Assembly (NCBI GenBank): GCA_003662485.1
Contig: QMYD01000079.1
Coordinates: forward strand, 1 to 5,532
Source: Candidatus Hecatellales archaeon
GTDB lineage: Archaea > Thermoproteota > Bathyarchaeia > Hecatellales > Hecatellaceae
Length of the DNA stretch: 5,532 nucleotides
Direction: 5' to 3'
The notes under the pieces were generated by a model. It had not been told where the DNA came from. It saw only the letters and a program-made list of their open reading frames with translations, and did not search any database. The position numbers and the translations under genes were made by a program. Below, piece after piece: positions 5,496-5,532 of this stretch (positions are counted from its first letter, which is position 1; every line of letters starts with the position of its first letter).

Positions 5496-5532
5496 TCGAA
5501 GCCCTCTTTACTTGGTTTGAAAAATCGAAGGG

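Noticed and set aside
1..5532. tRNA, rRNA, CRISPR, insertion sequence or att site
   Set aside because: No cloverleaf, conserved RNA segment, spaced repeat array, transposase frame or terminal inverted repeats found on either strand; nearly all bases belong to identified genes.
5496..5532. Paired tcgaag motifs upstream of the DUF3795 gene as an operator
   Set aside because: Six-base direct repeats about 30 nt apart are too short to separate from chance at the window edge.

Overview
The window is archaeal housekeeping DNA. Single-copy archaeal information-processing genes (ribosomal protein L10e, the diphthamide enzyme Dph2, exosome subunit Csl4 and RNA polymerase subunit L) lie together, Arg is mostly AGG, and there is a TATA-type promoter. 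The gene set and order would suit a TACK/Bathyarchaeia-like lineage, but that placement is inference from general impression, not from a tree. Composition looks near 50% GC and the sequence is almost entirely coding.

Layout. From about 4060 down to position 1, the minus strand carries one long, tightly packed gene series: rpl10e (3532-4041), dph2 (2526-3500), a METTL5-like rRNA N6-adenine methyltransferase (1905-2522), csl4 (1331-1900), rpoL (1019-1327), a small RNase III-like protein (576-983), a DUF99 protein (101-589), and the first codons of a zinc-ribbon protein that looks like transcription factor S (44 down to 1, cut by the window edge). Spacers are 3-56 nt and one pair overlaps, so this reads as one operon joining ribosome function, translation-factor modification, rRNA methylation, transcription and RNA decay.

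Divergent from rpl10e, across only 68 nt, is a plus-strand SPL-like radical SAM gene (4110-5004). A single extra base in a G4A6 run near 4350-4358 breaks its frame. It converges on a minus-strand Cys-rich DUF3795 gene (5001-5495) with a 4-nt overlap of the stop codons.

No tRNA, rRNA, CRISPR, mobile element or tandem repeat is visible, and no stretch over 300 nt lacks a gene. I see no new multi-gene system. The points most worth a second look are: (1) a strong excess of the hexamer AAGCCT/AGGCTT in all reading phases and both orientations; (2) the homopolymer frameshift; (3) a possible 10-codon leader ORF with a near-perfect Shine-Dalgarno that overlaps the TTG start of rpl10e; (4) heavy use of TTG starts; and (5) two proteins in the operon (RNase III-like and DUF99) that appear to have lost expected acidic active-site positions.
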